Shown here: positions 9,095 through 16,890 of the stretch, one piece after another
Layout: each line of letters begins with the position of its first letter
Numbering within the stretch: position 1 is the stretch's first letter
Notes under the pieces: generated by a model
Seen by the model: only the letters and a program-made list of their open reading frames with translations
What the model was told of the DNA's origin: nothing
The model's database searches: none
Origin: Sphingomonas zeae
GTDB taxonomy: Bacteria; Pseudomonadota; Alphaproteobacteria; Sphingomonadales; Sphingomonadaceae
DNA: 64,000 bases
Direction: 5' to 3'
NCBI RefSeq assembly: GCF_014197135.1
Contig: NZ_JACIFA010000005.1
Location: 62,001-126,000, forward strand
Translations under genes and position numbers: made by a program

Positions 9095-9936
9095 TGCGCG
9101 GCTCCCGCCCGGTGGATGCCGAAACGCCATTCCAGCACGGTCTTCACTCCCAAAGTCACCAGCGCGAGGGAGGCGAGCAGAGACGCCACCGCAAACGCGC
9201 CGACAAAGTCATATTCATTGTACAGGATTTCGACATGCAGCGGCATGGTGTTGGTGAGCCCTCGAATATGCCCCGACACGACGGATACCGCGCCGAATTC
9301 CCCCATCGCCCGCGCGTTGCATAACAGTACGCCATAAAGCAGGCCCCAGCGGATATTGGGGAGGGTGACGTGCCAGAAGGTCTGCCAACCGGTCGCCGCC
9401 AGCGAGCGCGCCGCTTCCTCGTCGTCACGCCCCTGCTCCGCCATCAGCGGGATCAGCTCTCGGGCGACGAAGGGAAAGGTCACGAAGACGGTAGCCAGCA
9501 CGATGCCCGGCACGGCGAAGATGATCCGCACGCCATGTTCGGTGAGCCACGGCCCCAGCCATCCCTGCGCGCCGAACAGCAGGACGAAAACGAGGCCCGA
9601 TACCACCGGCGATACCGAAAAGGGCAAGTCGATCAGCGAGATGAGCAGGCTTTTTCCGCGAAAGTCGAATTTGGCGATCGCCCAGGCCGCCGCCACCCCG
9701 AACACCGCGTTGACCGGCACGGAAATCCCCGCGACCAACAGAGTCAGGCGGATCGCCGCCAGGGCGTCCGGGTCCACCAACGCGTCGAAAAACACCTGCC
9801 ATCCCTTCGCGAGTGCGCCCGCGAAGACCATGACAAGCGGCAGAAAAAGGAACAGCGCCAGGAACAGGAAGCCGACGCCGATCAGCGCGCGCCGCGCCCA
9901 CGGGCTCTCAACAGTGGTGGGATGGGAACCGCTCAT
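9091..9936 (-). CDS. cysW: Sulfate ABC importer permease CysW
   Basis: One of two inner-membrane permeases of the sulfate importer. The 281-residue protein has about six membrane helices and the cytoplasmic EAA loop [21 protein letters not shown], which docks onto CysA. The start overlaps the end of cysT by 4 bp and the stop overlaps cysA, so the four genes form a tight operon. CysT and CysW are paralogues; the assignment of this one as CysW rests on gene order and general resemblance. Confidence 0.92.
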   Translation of the reverse strand: MSGSHPTTVESPWARRALIGVGFLFLALFLFLPLVMVFAGALAKGWQVFFDALVDPDALAAIRLTLLVAGISVPVNAVFGVAAAWAIAKFDFRGKSLLISLIDLPFSVSPVVSGLVFVLLFGAQGWLGPWLTEHGVRIIFAVPGIVLATVFVTFPFVARELIPLMAEQGRDDEEAARSLAATGWQTFWHVTLPNIRWGLLYGVLLCNARAMGEFGAVSVVSGHIRGLTNTMPLHVEILYNEYDFVGAFAVASLLASLALVTLGVKTVLEWRFGIHRAGAAH

Positions 9937-10763
9937 CGCGTCCCCCGTCTGGCACGCCAGGCCTGGAGCAGATTGACGAACAACAGCATCGCAAAGGACA
10001 GGACCAGCATCACGCAGGCGATGGCCGTCGCACCGTCATAATCGAATTGTTCGAGCTGCGTGATGATCAGCAGCGGCGCGATCTCCGACTTGAACGGCAT
10101 GTTGCCCGCAATGAAGATGATCGAGCCATATTCCCCTACCCCGCGTGCGAAGGCTAACGCGAAGCCGGTCAGTAGCGCGGGCAGGATGGCGGGCAGGATG
10201 ACGCGTCGAAATGTCTGTCCGCGCGTCGCGCCCAGCGTCGCGGCAGCCTCCTCAACGTCCCGGCCCAGATCCGCGAGAACCGGTTGGACCGAGCGAACAA
10301 TGAACGGCAAACCTATGAAAACCAAAGCGATTGTTACCCCCAATGGCGTATAGGCGACCTTGATCCCCAGCGGCGCGAGCAGCGACCCGACCCAGCCATT
10401 GTCCGAATAGAGCGACACCAGCGCGATGCCCGCCACGGCGGTCGGAAGCGCGAAGGGCAGGTCCACCGCCGCGTCGATCAGCTTCTTGCCGGGAAATTCA
10501 TAGCGGACGAGTATCCACGCGATCAGCAACCCGAACACCGCGTTGATCGCCGCCGCCGCCAGCGCCGCGCCGAAGCTCAAACGATAGGCGGCCAACGCCC
10601 GCGGCGACAGTCCGACCTCGGCGAAGCCCGCCCAGCCCATACCCGCCGCCCGGATGACGAGCGCGGAAAGCGGGACCAGAACGACCAGTCCCAGCCAGAA
10701 CAGGGTCATCCCCATGGTCAGGCCGAAGCCGGGCAGCGCCGACCGCTGCTTGGAACGCCTCAT
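9933..10763 (-). CDS. cysT: Sulfate ABC importer permease CysT (CysU)
   Basis: The partner permease of the sulfate channel. The 276-residue protein starts [20 protein letters not shown] and has six predicted membrane helices, with the EAA loop [22 protein letters not shown] chose the ATG at 10763, 4 bp after the sbp stop; a longer frame reading into sbp adds 19 unlike residues. It overlaps cysW. Confidence 0.92.
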   Translation of the reverse strand: MRRSKQRSALPGFGLTMGMTLFWLGLVVLVPLSALVIRAAGMGWAGFAEVGLSPRALAAYRLSFGAALAAAAINAVFGLLIAWILVRYEFPGKKLIDAAVDLPFALPTAVAGIALVSLYSDNGWVGSLLAPLGIKVAYTPLGVTIALVFIGLPFIVRSVQPVLADLGRDVEEAAATLGATRGQTFRRVILPAILPALLTGFALAFARGVGEYGSIIFIAGNMPFKSEIAPLLIITQLEQFDYDGATAIACVMLVLSFAMLLFVNLLQAWRARRGTR

Positions 10764-10767
10764 GCCA

Positions 10768-11799
10768 TCAACGCCGCTTGCCGCCGCCATAGATGGCGTC
10801 GAACACGCCGCCATCCGCAAAGAACCGCTTTTGCGCGGCGCCCCAACCGCCGAAGTCCTGGATCGTCACCATATCCAGCTTGGGGAAGGTTGCTGCATGG
10901 CGGGCCATTACCGCTTGATCGCGCGGGCGATAGAAATTCCGTGCGACGATCTCCTGCCCCTCGGGCGTGTAGAGGAAGTTCAGATATTCGGTGGCGGCCC
11001 GCTCGGTACCATGCGCCTTGGCATTGGCGTCGACGACGGCGACCGGCGGCTCGGCCAAGACCGAGATGGATGGTACGACAATGTCGAACTTGCCCGCGCC
11101 CAATTCCTTCTCGGACAGCAAAGCCTCATTCTCCCAGGCGATCAGCACATCGCCCAGGCCGCGCTCGACAAAAGTCGTCGTCGCCCCGCGGGCGCCGGAG
11201 TCCAGCACCGGCACATGCGAATAGAGGTTGGCGACATATTTCTGCGCCGCGGCGTCCGAGCCGCCCGCCTTCTTGCCATAGGCCCAGGCCGCCAGGAAAT
11301 TCCACCGCGCGCCGCCGCTGGTCTTGGGGCTGGGGGTGATGACCTGCACGCCCGGCTTCACCAGATCGGGCCAGTCACGAATGCCCTTCGGATTGCCCTT
11401 GCGCACCAGGAACACGATCGTCGAGGTATAGGGCGCGCTATTGTCGGGCAACCGGCTCTGCCAATTGGCCGGAAGCAGCTTGGCTCGCTCCGCCATGGCG
11501 TCGATGTCATAGCCCAGCGCGAGCGTCACCACATCCGCCGACAAACCATCGATCACCGAGCGGGATTGCTTGCCCGATCCGCCATGGCTCATCCGGAACG
11601 AGACGGTCTGGCCGGTCTTGTCCTTCCACCGCTTGGCGAAGGCGGCGTTGACGTCCTTATACAGTTCGCGCGTCGGGTCATAGCTGACGTTCAGCAGCTC
11701 GACCGAGCCTTTGCCGTTGCTGCCCCCGCCCGAGCAGGCGGACAGGCCGATCGTCCCGATCATCAACGCGGCCATCACGGCCGGAAATGGTGCTCGCAT
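10768..11799 (-). CDS. sbp: Sulfate-binding lipoprotein (periplasmic receptor)
   Basis: The substrate-binding receptor of the importer. The 343-residue protein has a signal peptide ending in a lipobox (GLSAC, Cys22), so it is probably a membrane-anchored lipoprotein rather than a free periplasmic protein. Family landmarks are [17 protein letters not shown], the anion-binding [15 protein letters not shown] loop, and [18 protein letters not shown]. It is the first gene of the operon; its leader contains two inverted repeats. Sulfate and thiosulfate receptors (Sbp, CysP) cannot be separated by eye. Confidence 0.92.
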   Translation of the reverse strand: MRAPFPAVMAALMIGTIGLSACSGGGSNGKGSVELLNVSYDPTRELYKDVNAAFAKRWKDKTGQTVSFRMSHGGSGKQSRSVIDGLSADVVTLALGYDIDAMAERAKLLPANWQSRLPDNSAPYTSTIVFLVRKGNPKGIRDWPDLVKPGVQVITPSPKTSGGARWNFLAAWAYGKKAGGSDAAAQKYVANLYSHVPVLDSGARGATTTFVERGLGDVLIAWENEALLSEKELGAGKFDIVVPSISVLAEPPVAVVDANAKAHGTERAATEYLNFLYTPEGQEIVARNFYRPRDQAVMARHAATFPKLDMVTIQDFGGWGAAQKRFFADGGVFDAIYGGGKRR

Positions 11800-11816
11800 C
11801 TGGACCCGTCCCTTTC

Positions 11817-11853
11817 GTTACGGCGCGTAACCTATCTCGATCGCCCCGATAGG
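11817..11853 (-). promoter_or_regulatory. Inverted repeats in the sulfate-operon leader
   Basis: A perfect palindrome GTTACG-GCG-CGTAAC (11817-11831) abuts a second inverted repeat CCTATC ... GATAGG (ending at 11853). They lie 18 to 54 bases before the sbp start. The site could be an operator for a sulfur regulator or a leader stem-loop; no regulator gene is adjacent. Confidence 0.4.
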
Positions 11854-12003
11854 AAATGCCGTAAAGCTTGGGACGCACAAAGCCCTGCTTTTGCTCCCTT
11901 GACCCTGACAGAAGCCCGGTCTGGCTTTGCGCGACCTTGCATCGGCGACGGACAGGGACGATCTGCGGCCCATATTTTCCTCACCGAGTCGGAAAGGACA
12001 CGC

Positions 12004-13443
12004 ATGACCACCCCGCAGCTTGATGTAGCAAACGGCCTTTATATCGCGGGCGAATGGTTGGGCGCCGAGGGGCGCGAATCCCAGCCCGTATTGAATCCGG
12101 CGACCGGACAGTCGCTCGGCGAACTGCCGCTGGCGACCACCGCCGATATGGACCGCGCCCTCGAGGCGGCCGCGCGCGGGTTCGAGCATTGGCGAAAGAC
12201 GGCCCCGCAGGAGCGCGCCGCCGTCCTCCACCGCACCGCTGCGCTGGTCCGTGAACGGGCCGAGGAACTCGCCCGCCTCGCCACGCTGGAGGAGGGCAAG
12301 CCGATCGTGGAGGCGCGCGGAGAGGTCGCCGCGACCGCCGCGTTGCTCGATTTCCACGCGGGGGAAGCGGTGCGCATCTACGGACGCGTGCTGCCGCGTC
12401 CCACCGGCACGCGCTCGCTGGTCCTGCACCAGCCGGTCGGCCCGGTCGCTGCCTTCTGCGCCTGGAATTTCCCGGTGATGAACCCGGTGCGCAAGATTTC
12501 GCCGGCCATCGCCGCTGGTTGCTCGGTGATCTTGAAGCCCAGTGAGGAAACCCCCGCCAGCGCGATCGCGATCATGCGCTGCTTCCAGGACGCGGGTCTG
12601 CCCGGAGACGTGGCCCAGCTGGTGTTCGGCGTGCCCGATGCGGTGTCGCGTCACCTGCTCGCTTCGCCGGTCACGCGCAAGCTCAGCTTCACCGGTTCGG
12701 TGCCGGTGGGCAAACACCTGCTTAAGCTCGCCGCCGACACGGTGATGAAGTCGACCATGGAACTCGGCGGCCATGGCCCGGTGCTGGTGTTCGACGATTG
12801 CGATCTCGACAAGACGCTCGACCTGCTCGTCACCCACAAGTTCCGCAATGCCGGTCAGGTCTGCGTCGCGCCCACCCGCTTCCATGTGCAGGAGGGCATT
12901 TACGAACGCTTCGCCCAGGGCTTTGCCGATCGCGCCGCCGCGCTGAAGATCGGGGATGGCCTGTCCTCGGACACGCAGATGGGGCCGATGGCCAACCCCC
13001 GCCGCCCCGAGGCGATCGGCGCGATGATCGAGGACGCGGTGCGCAACGGCGCGCGCAAGCTGACCGGCGGCGAGGCCAAGGGCGGTGAGGGCTTCTTCTT
13101 CTCACCCACCGTGCTGGCCGATGTGTCGCTCGACGCCAAGGCCATGAACGAGGAGCCGTTCGGCCCGATCGCGCTGATCCGCCCCTTCGCCACCACCGAG
13201 GACGCGATCGCCGAGGCGAACCGCCTGCCCTTCGGCCTGGGCGCCTATTGCTTCACCGAGAATGGCCGTCGCCAGAACCAGCTGGGCGACGAGATCGAGG
13301 CGGGCATGGTCGCGATCAACACCGTCCGCCTCAGCTGGGGCGATGCGCCCTTCGGCGGGGTCAAGGAAAGCGGCTATGGTTCGGAAGACGGCCCCGAAGG
13401 CATCGCCAACCATATGATCACCAAGGCGGTTCACATCGCCTGA
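12004..13443 (+). CDS. NAD(P)-dependent aldehyde dehydrogenase (succinate-semialdehyde type)
   Basis: A 479-residue aldehyde dehydrogenase that oxidises an aldehyde to the acid with NAD(P). The catalytic residues are visible: Asn in WNFP (155), Glu253 in MELGG, and nucleophile Cys287 in RNAGQVCVAP. Closest resemblance is to succinate-semialdehyde dehydrogenases (GabD-like), but the substrate cannot be read from sequence alone. The ATG follows GGAAAGGACACGC. It stands between the divergent sulfate operon and a convergent HxlR regulator and appears monocistronic. Confidence 0.88.
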   Translation: MTTPQLDVANGLYIAGEWLGAEGRESQPVLNPATGQSLGELPLATTADMDRALEAAARGFEHWRKTAPQERAAVLHRTAALVRERAEELARLATLEEGKPIVEARGEVAATAALLDFHAGEAVRIYGRVLPRPTGTRSLVLHQPVGPVAAFCAWNFPVMNPVRKISPAIAAGCSVILKPSEETPASAIAIMRCFQDAGLPGDVAQLVFGVPDAVSRHLLASPVTRKLSFTGSVPVGKHLLKLAADTVMKSTMELGGHGPVLVFDDCDLDKTLDLLVTHKFRNAGQVCVAPTRFHVQEGIYERFAQGFADRAAALKIGDGLSSDTQMGPMANPRRPEAIGAMIEDAVRNGARKLTGGEAKGGEGFFFSPTVLADVSLDAKAMNEEPFGPIALIRPFATTEDAIAEANRLPFGLGAYCFTENGRRQNQLGDEIEAGMVAINTVRLSWGDAPFGGVKESGYGSEDGPEGIANHMITKAVHIA

Positions 13444-13457
13444 CGGGAAGATGGGGG

Positions 13458-13874
13458 TCAGGCCCGCGCGCGATAGGCCGCGCGGGCCGCCTCCACCTCG
13501 GGCTGATGCATGTCCGCCCAGCGGATCAGCGCGCGCATCGGCTCCAGGAACGACCGGCCGAGATCGGTGAGGCTATATTCCACCCGAGGCGGCACCTCGG
13601 GATAGACCGTCCGCTCGACGAAGCCGTCCTCTTCCAGCCGCCGCAGCGTCCGCGACAGCATCTGTTTCGACACATCGCCGATCCGCCGCAACAACACGTT
13701 GAACCGCAACGTCTCTGGCTCCAGCGCGGCGAGGACAAGCAGACTCCACTGATCGCCGATCCGATCCAGCACCTCGCGGATCGGACAGCCGCCCTCGCCG
13801 GTCAGCGGCATGGTCAGACCCGTGTGACCTGGTCCCTCGAAAATGACGTCTTGTGGTGCGGCGGCGCTCTGCAT
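13458..13874 (-). CDS. HxlR-family winged-helix transcriptional regulator
   Basis: A small MarR-like DNA-binding protein. The core CPIREVLDRIGDQWSLLVL and the recognition helix region RRIGDVSKQMLSRTLRRLEEDGFVERTVYPEVPPRVEYSLTDLG are typical of the HxlR family, which often senses aldehydes, quinones or redox stress. I favour the ATG at 13874 (138 residues); 13811 would give 117 and 13901 would put the start inside an operator-like palindrome. It is divergent from the NAD(P)-binding protein at 13916 and likely controls it. Confidence 0.9.
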   Translation of the reverse strand: MQSAAAPQDVIFEGPGHTGLTMPLTGEGGCPIREVLDRIGDQWSLLVLAALEPETLRFNVLLRRIGDVSKQMLSRTLRRLEEDGFVERTVYPEVPPRVEYSLTDLGRSFLEPMRALIRWADMHQPEVEAARAAYRARA

Positions 13875-13878
13875 AGCT

Positions 13879-13903
13879 CCACGGTCTACAAAGTGGACCA
13901 TGG
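13879..13903. promoter_or_regulatory. Probable HxlR operator between divergent genes
   Basis: An imperfect 25-bp palindrome: CCACGGTCTAC, spacer AAA, GTGGACCATGG (9 of 11 arm positions complementary). It lies just upstream of the regulator start and 13 bases before the start of the divergent oxidoreductase, the usual place for autoregulation plus target control in this family. Confidence 0.55.
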
Positions 13904-13915
13904 AAAGGAAAGACC

Positions 13916-14524
13916 ATGAAGATCGCCCTGATCGGAGCCTCGGGCAATGCAGGCGCGCGCATCCTGAAGGAATTGTCGGATCGCGGCCATGCCGTGACCG
14001 CCATCGCGCGCGGCACGGACCGGATTGCCCCCCTGCCCGGCGTCACCCCGACGGCAGGCGATGTGAACGCGCCCGAAGCGCTGGCCGACACGCTGCGCGG
14101 GCATGATGTGGTCGTCAGTTCGGTCCATTTCTCGGTCACCGACGCGGCCCAGCTGATCGACACGGTCCGGGCCTCGGGGGTGCTGCGCTATCTGGTCGTG
14201 GGCGGCGCAGGCAGCCTGGAAGTCGCGCCCGGCCAACGGCTGATCGACCAGCCGGGCTTCCCCGAAGAATATAAGACGGAGGCCAGCGCGGGTGCGGCCT
14301 TCCTCGACCGGCTGCGCGAGGCGCACGATCTGGAATGGACCTTCCTGTCTCCCTCCGCGATGTTCGTCTCCGGCGAGCGGACCGGTCAGTTTCGGCTCGG
14401 CACCGACACGCTCCTGTCGAACGAGCAGGGCAGCAGCATCTCGTTCGAGGACTATGCCATTGCGCTGGTCGATGAGATCGAACAGCCGCGCCATGTCCGT
14501 CAGCGCTTCACCGTCGGCTATTGA
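13916..14524 (+). CDS. NAD(P)-binding oxidoreductase (NmrA/SDR-like)
   Basis: A 202-residue Rossmann-fold protein starting MKIALIGASGNAGARILKEL, with the GxxGxxG dinucleotide loop at residues 7-13. The family (COG2910-like, atypical short-chain dehydrogenase) includes NAD(P)H-binding proteins often placed beside HxlR regulators. No catalytic Tyr-x-x-x-Lys pair is obvious, so it may be a reductase of unknown substrate or a redox sensor. The start follows GGAAAGGAAAGACC. It is divergent from the HxlR gene and probably its target. Confidence 0.82.
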   Translation: MKIALIGASGNAGARILKELSDRGHAVTAIARGTDRIAPLPGVTPTAGDVNAPEALADTLRGHDVVVSSVHFSVTDAAQLIDTVRASGVLRYLVVGGAGSLEVAPGQRLIDQPGFPEEYKTEASAGAAFLDRLREAHDLEWTFLSPSAMFVSGERTGQFRLGTDTLLSNEQGSSISFEDYAIALVDEIEQPRHVRQRFTVGY

Positions 14525-14587
14525 GACTAAAGCGGGTCGGGATCCGAGGTGCGGGTCCCGACCGCAAGAAAAATGTCAAAAACCCCC

Positions 14588-14616
14588 TTGGCAGGTCGGA
14601 CATGCTCGGCTAACAG
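14588..14616 (+). promoter_or_regulatory. Probable promoter of tRNA-Lys (second copy)
   Basis: TTGGCA at 14588-14593 and TAACAG at 14611-14616 with a 17-base spacer, about 52 bases before the tRNA. A hairpin (GGTCGGGA/TCCCGACC, 14535-14563) sits just upstream, after the oxidoreductase stop. Confidence 0.4.
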
Positions 14617-14667
14617 CGCGCCACCAGCCGGGGACACCGCTTCCCCGCCTTGCCGCAGACCGGCAAT

Positions 14668-14743
<76 letters not shown>

Positions 14744-14979
14744 TTTCTTCGCATATCGCTTATTCCTATATAGCCAACTTTTCGGTCAATGGTGTCGTTT
14801 GGGCAGCTGATCGGGACGCATAGCTGCTTTTGAGAATAAGCGCGCTTTGGCAGCACAAAAGCTGCAACAGCCTGTGCATTGCTCCCCCCCAGCCGAAAAT
14901 CACGAAAATCCATGGGGCGACCTATGCGTCGGACAGACGCCGACATCGCCCCCGGGTGTCTCGAGAAAAGGGAATGGAG
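14744..14979. other. Gene-poor stretch with a tRNA-Lys 5' fragment
   Basis: No convincing gene. It is less GC-rich than its neighbours near 14760. GGACGCATAGCT at 14814-14825 matches the first 12 bases of tRNA-Lys exactly and the match ends abruptly; the fragment sits inside a GCAGCT ... AGCTGC inverted repeat. It may be the remnant of a further tRNA copy. Confidence 0.4.
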
Positions 14980-15102
14980 ATGGCAGAACCATCTTCCGCC
15001 GGGAGGAACCTCGAATCCCGATATTGGCCCTTGCCGAAAGGCCAATATGCTGGCGATGCCCTCCTCCACGTGATCCTGAAGGAGGGCACCGGCCATCAGT
15101 AA
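14980..15102 (+). CDS. Possible 40-residue small protein
   Basis: A short frame that starts MAEPSSAGRNLESRYWPLPK and ends LHVILKEGTGHQ, with AAGGGA about six bases before the ATG. The codon use is like the neighbours. I do not recognise a family. A 9-bp perfect hairpin (15021-15048) lies inside it, so the stretch might instead be an RNA element. It converges with the S10 peptidase gene, 8 bp away. Confidence 0.4.
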   Translation: MAEPSSAGRNLESRYWPLPKGQYAGDALLHVILKEGTGHQ

Positions 15103-15110
15103 AAGCTCGA

Positions 15111-16727
15111 CTATCCGTTGGTTCGGCTGGCCCCCTGCCCCGAAGGCGGCACCGGCGGGGTTGACGACTTCGCATCGCTCACCGCTTCGTCATACCAGCG
15201 CGACAGGTCGGCCTTCATGCTTCGCAACGCCTCGGGGTTGAGGTAGGTCATGTGTCCGGCCGGATAGTAAGTGAAGCGCAAATTCGCCTGCTGCGCGGGT
15301 TCCAGCATCATGTGACCCAGGTCGTTCTCGGTGCCGAAGAACGGCGTCGCCATGTCGTAATAGCCGTTCATCGACAGCACTTTGAGATATGGATTGGCCC
15401 GCATCGCGGCGCCTAGGTCGATCGCGGTGTTGGGGTTGTTCTGCGACCCATCGGGCGCCTTGTGCTTCCAGTTCCAGGTCCATCCCGCCGCATCGCGCGC
15501 CGACAAGCGATAGGGCAGTTCCGTCTTATAGCCGAGCGTCGATTGCAGATAGTCCTGGAAGGACGCGATGTAGGCCCCCGAAATCGCGTCGGACGACGCA
15601 TCCGTCTCGGGCCGTTCGCCGGCGGCGTCGGTGTCGATACCCAGATAGCGCGAATCGAAACGACCCACCGTCCGCGCCTGCCCGCGCAGCAGTTCCTTTT
15701 GGAAACGCGGCAGGTCGATGCGCAGATTGGCGCGTTTGATGAAGTCGGGCGACAGACCGATCAGGCGGCTCATCTGGTCGGCGATCTGATCGCGCTCCTG
15801 GGGCGAGATGCTCTGCCCCTTGGCCAGCGCCGACATATACGGGCCGACGGCGAACGCCCGTGCCTGCGCCACCACCGTCGCGACATCGGCGGGGCGGTCG
15901 GTCAGGCGGTTGTGATACCAGGCGGTCGCGGCATAGCTGGGCAGGTAATTCAGATAGACCTGATCCAACCCCGGCTGGCGATAGCCGTAATTCATGATCG
16001 AGCTGAGCAGCACGACGCCGTTCAGCGCCATGCCCCGCTCCTGCAACTGATAGGCCAGCGCGCCCGAGCGCAGCGTGCCATAGCTTTCGCCAAGCAGGAA
16101 TTTCGGGCTCATCCAGCGGCCATATTTGGTGACGTAGCGCTGGATCGCCCCCGAAAAGACATCGACATCCTCGTCCACGCCGTAAAATTGCGCAGGCTTC
16201 ATGTCACCCAGCGGCCGCGAATAGCCGGTTCCGATCGCATCGAGGAATACGAGGTCGGTCTTGTCGAGCAGCGAGTCCGGGTTCGGCCCGACATCATAAG
16301 GCGCAGGGCGAACAAACTCGGGGCTTGTTGTGCGGATACGGATCGGCGCAAACGAGCCCATACGCAGCCAGAAGGAGGGTGATCCCGGCCCGCCATTATA
16401 GAGGAACGTCACCGGCCGCTTGGTGCCGGGCTTGGTCTCGTCGAGCGTATAGGCCGTGTAGAACATCGAGGCGGTCGGCTTACCCTCGATGTCGCGCACG
16501 GTCAGCGTGCCGGCTGACGCGACATAGGGATAGGCGCGGCCATTGATCGTCACGCTGTCGCGGTGGCGGACTTCTGTCTCTTCCAGCGGCGCGCGCGCCC
16601 AGGCGGCCTCCGCCTCGGCCTTGGCGGCTTCGTGATGCGGAGCCTTTTTCTCCCCTTCCTCCTGCGCGGCGAGCGGCGCGGTCATGGCGGTGGCGGCGAG
16701 GAGGAGAGCGAGGCTGTTGCGGATCAC
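15111..16727 (-). CDS. Secreted serine carboxypeptidase-like protein (peptidase family S10)
   Basis: A 538-residue exported alpha/beta-hydrolase peptidase that should release C-terminal residues in the periplasm or outside. It has a signal peptide (cleavage about residue 21 after APLAA), the oxyanion segment LYNGGPGSPSFWLRMGSF, nucleophile Ser215 in GESYG, an Asp in MNGYYDMATPF and the catalytic His near the C-terminus in YYPAGHMTYL. Length fits bacterial S10 members. It lies downstream of the M1 aminopeptidase on the same strand, 163 bp apart, suggesting a pair of peptide-degrading exoenzymes. Confidence 0.9.
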   Translation of the reverse strand: MIRNSLALLLAATAMTAPLAAQEEGEKKAPHHEAAKAEAEAAWARAPLEETEVRHRDSVTINGRAYPYVASAGTLTVRDIEGKPTASMFYTAYTLDETKPGTKRPVTFLYNGGPGSPSFWLRMGSFAPIRIRTTSPEFVRPAPYDVGPNPDSLLDKTDLVFLDAIGTGYSRPLGDMKPAQFYGVDEDVDVFSGAIQRYVTKYGRWMSPKFLLGESYGTLRSGALAYQLQERGMALNGVVLLSSIMNYGYRQPGLDQVYLNYLPSYAATAWYHNRLTDRPADVATVVAQARAFAVGPYMSALAKGQSISPQERDQIADQMSRLIGLSPDFIKRANLRIDLPRFQKELLRGQARTVGRFDSRYLGIDTDAAGERPETDASSDAISGAYIASFQDYLQSTLGYKTELPYRLSARDAAGWTWNWKHKAPDGSQNNPNTAIDLGAAMRANPYLKVLSMNGYYDMATPFFGTENDLGHMMLEPAQQANLRFTYYPAGHMTYLNPEALRSMKADLSRWYDEAVSDAKSSTPPVPPSGQGASRTNG

Positions 16728-16812
16728 GAAGGGCTCACGAAATGGGTGACGGAGCCATCATGGTTCCCGCGTTTTTCATGCGAAGGCAAGCGGTTCGATA
16801 GAGCGCGGCCTA

Positions 16813-16876
16813 GCCCCTCCACCATTGCTGGCGCAATGCCCCCCCATCTCCAATGGAGAGGGGGTGGCGGAGGGGG
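16813..16876. repeat. Palindromic element between peptidase genes
   Basis: GC-rich imperfect inverted repeat: CCCCTCCACC (from 16814) against GGTGGCGGAGGGG, with inner hairpins ATTG ... CAAT and CTCC-AAT-GGAG. It is related in sequence to the element at 6237 and sits at the 3' side of the M1 peptidase gene, where it could end or stabilise transcripts. Confidence 0.55.
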
Positions 16877-16890
16877 CGAAGTCCGAACCG

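Noticed and set aside
10654..12003. 450-codon upstream extension of the aldehyde dehydrogenase frame
   Set aside because: It is antisense to sbp and cysT, has no recognisable domain, and the family N-terminus begins at 12004 with a ribosome site.
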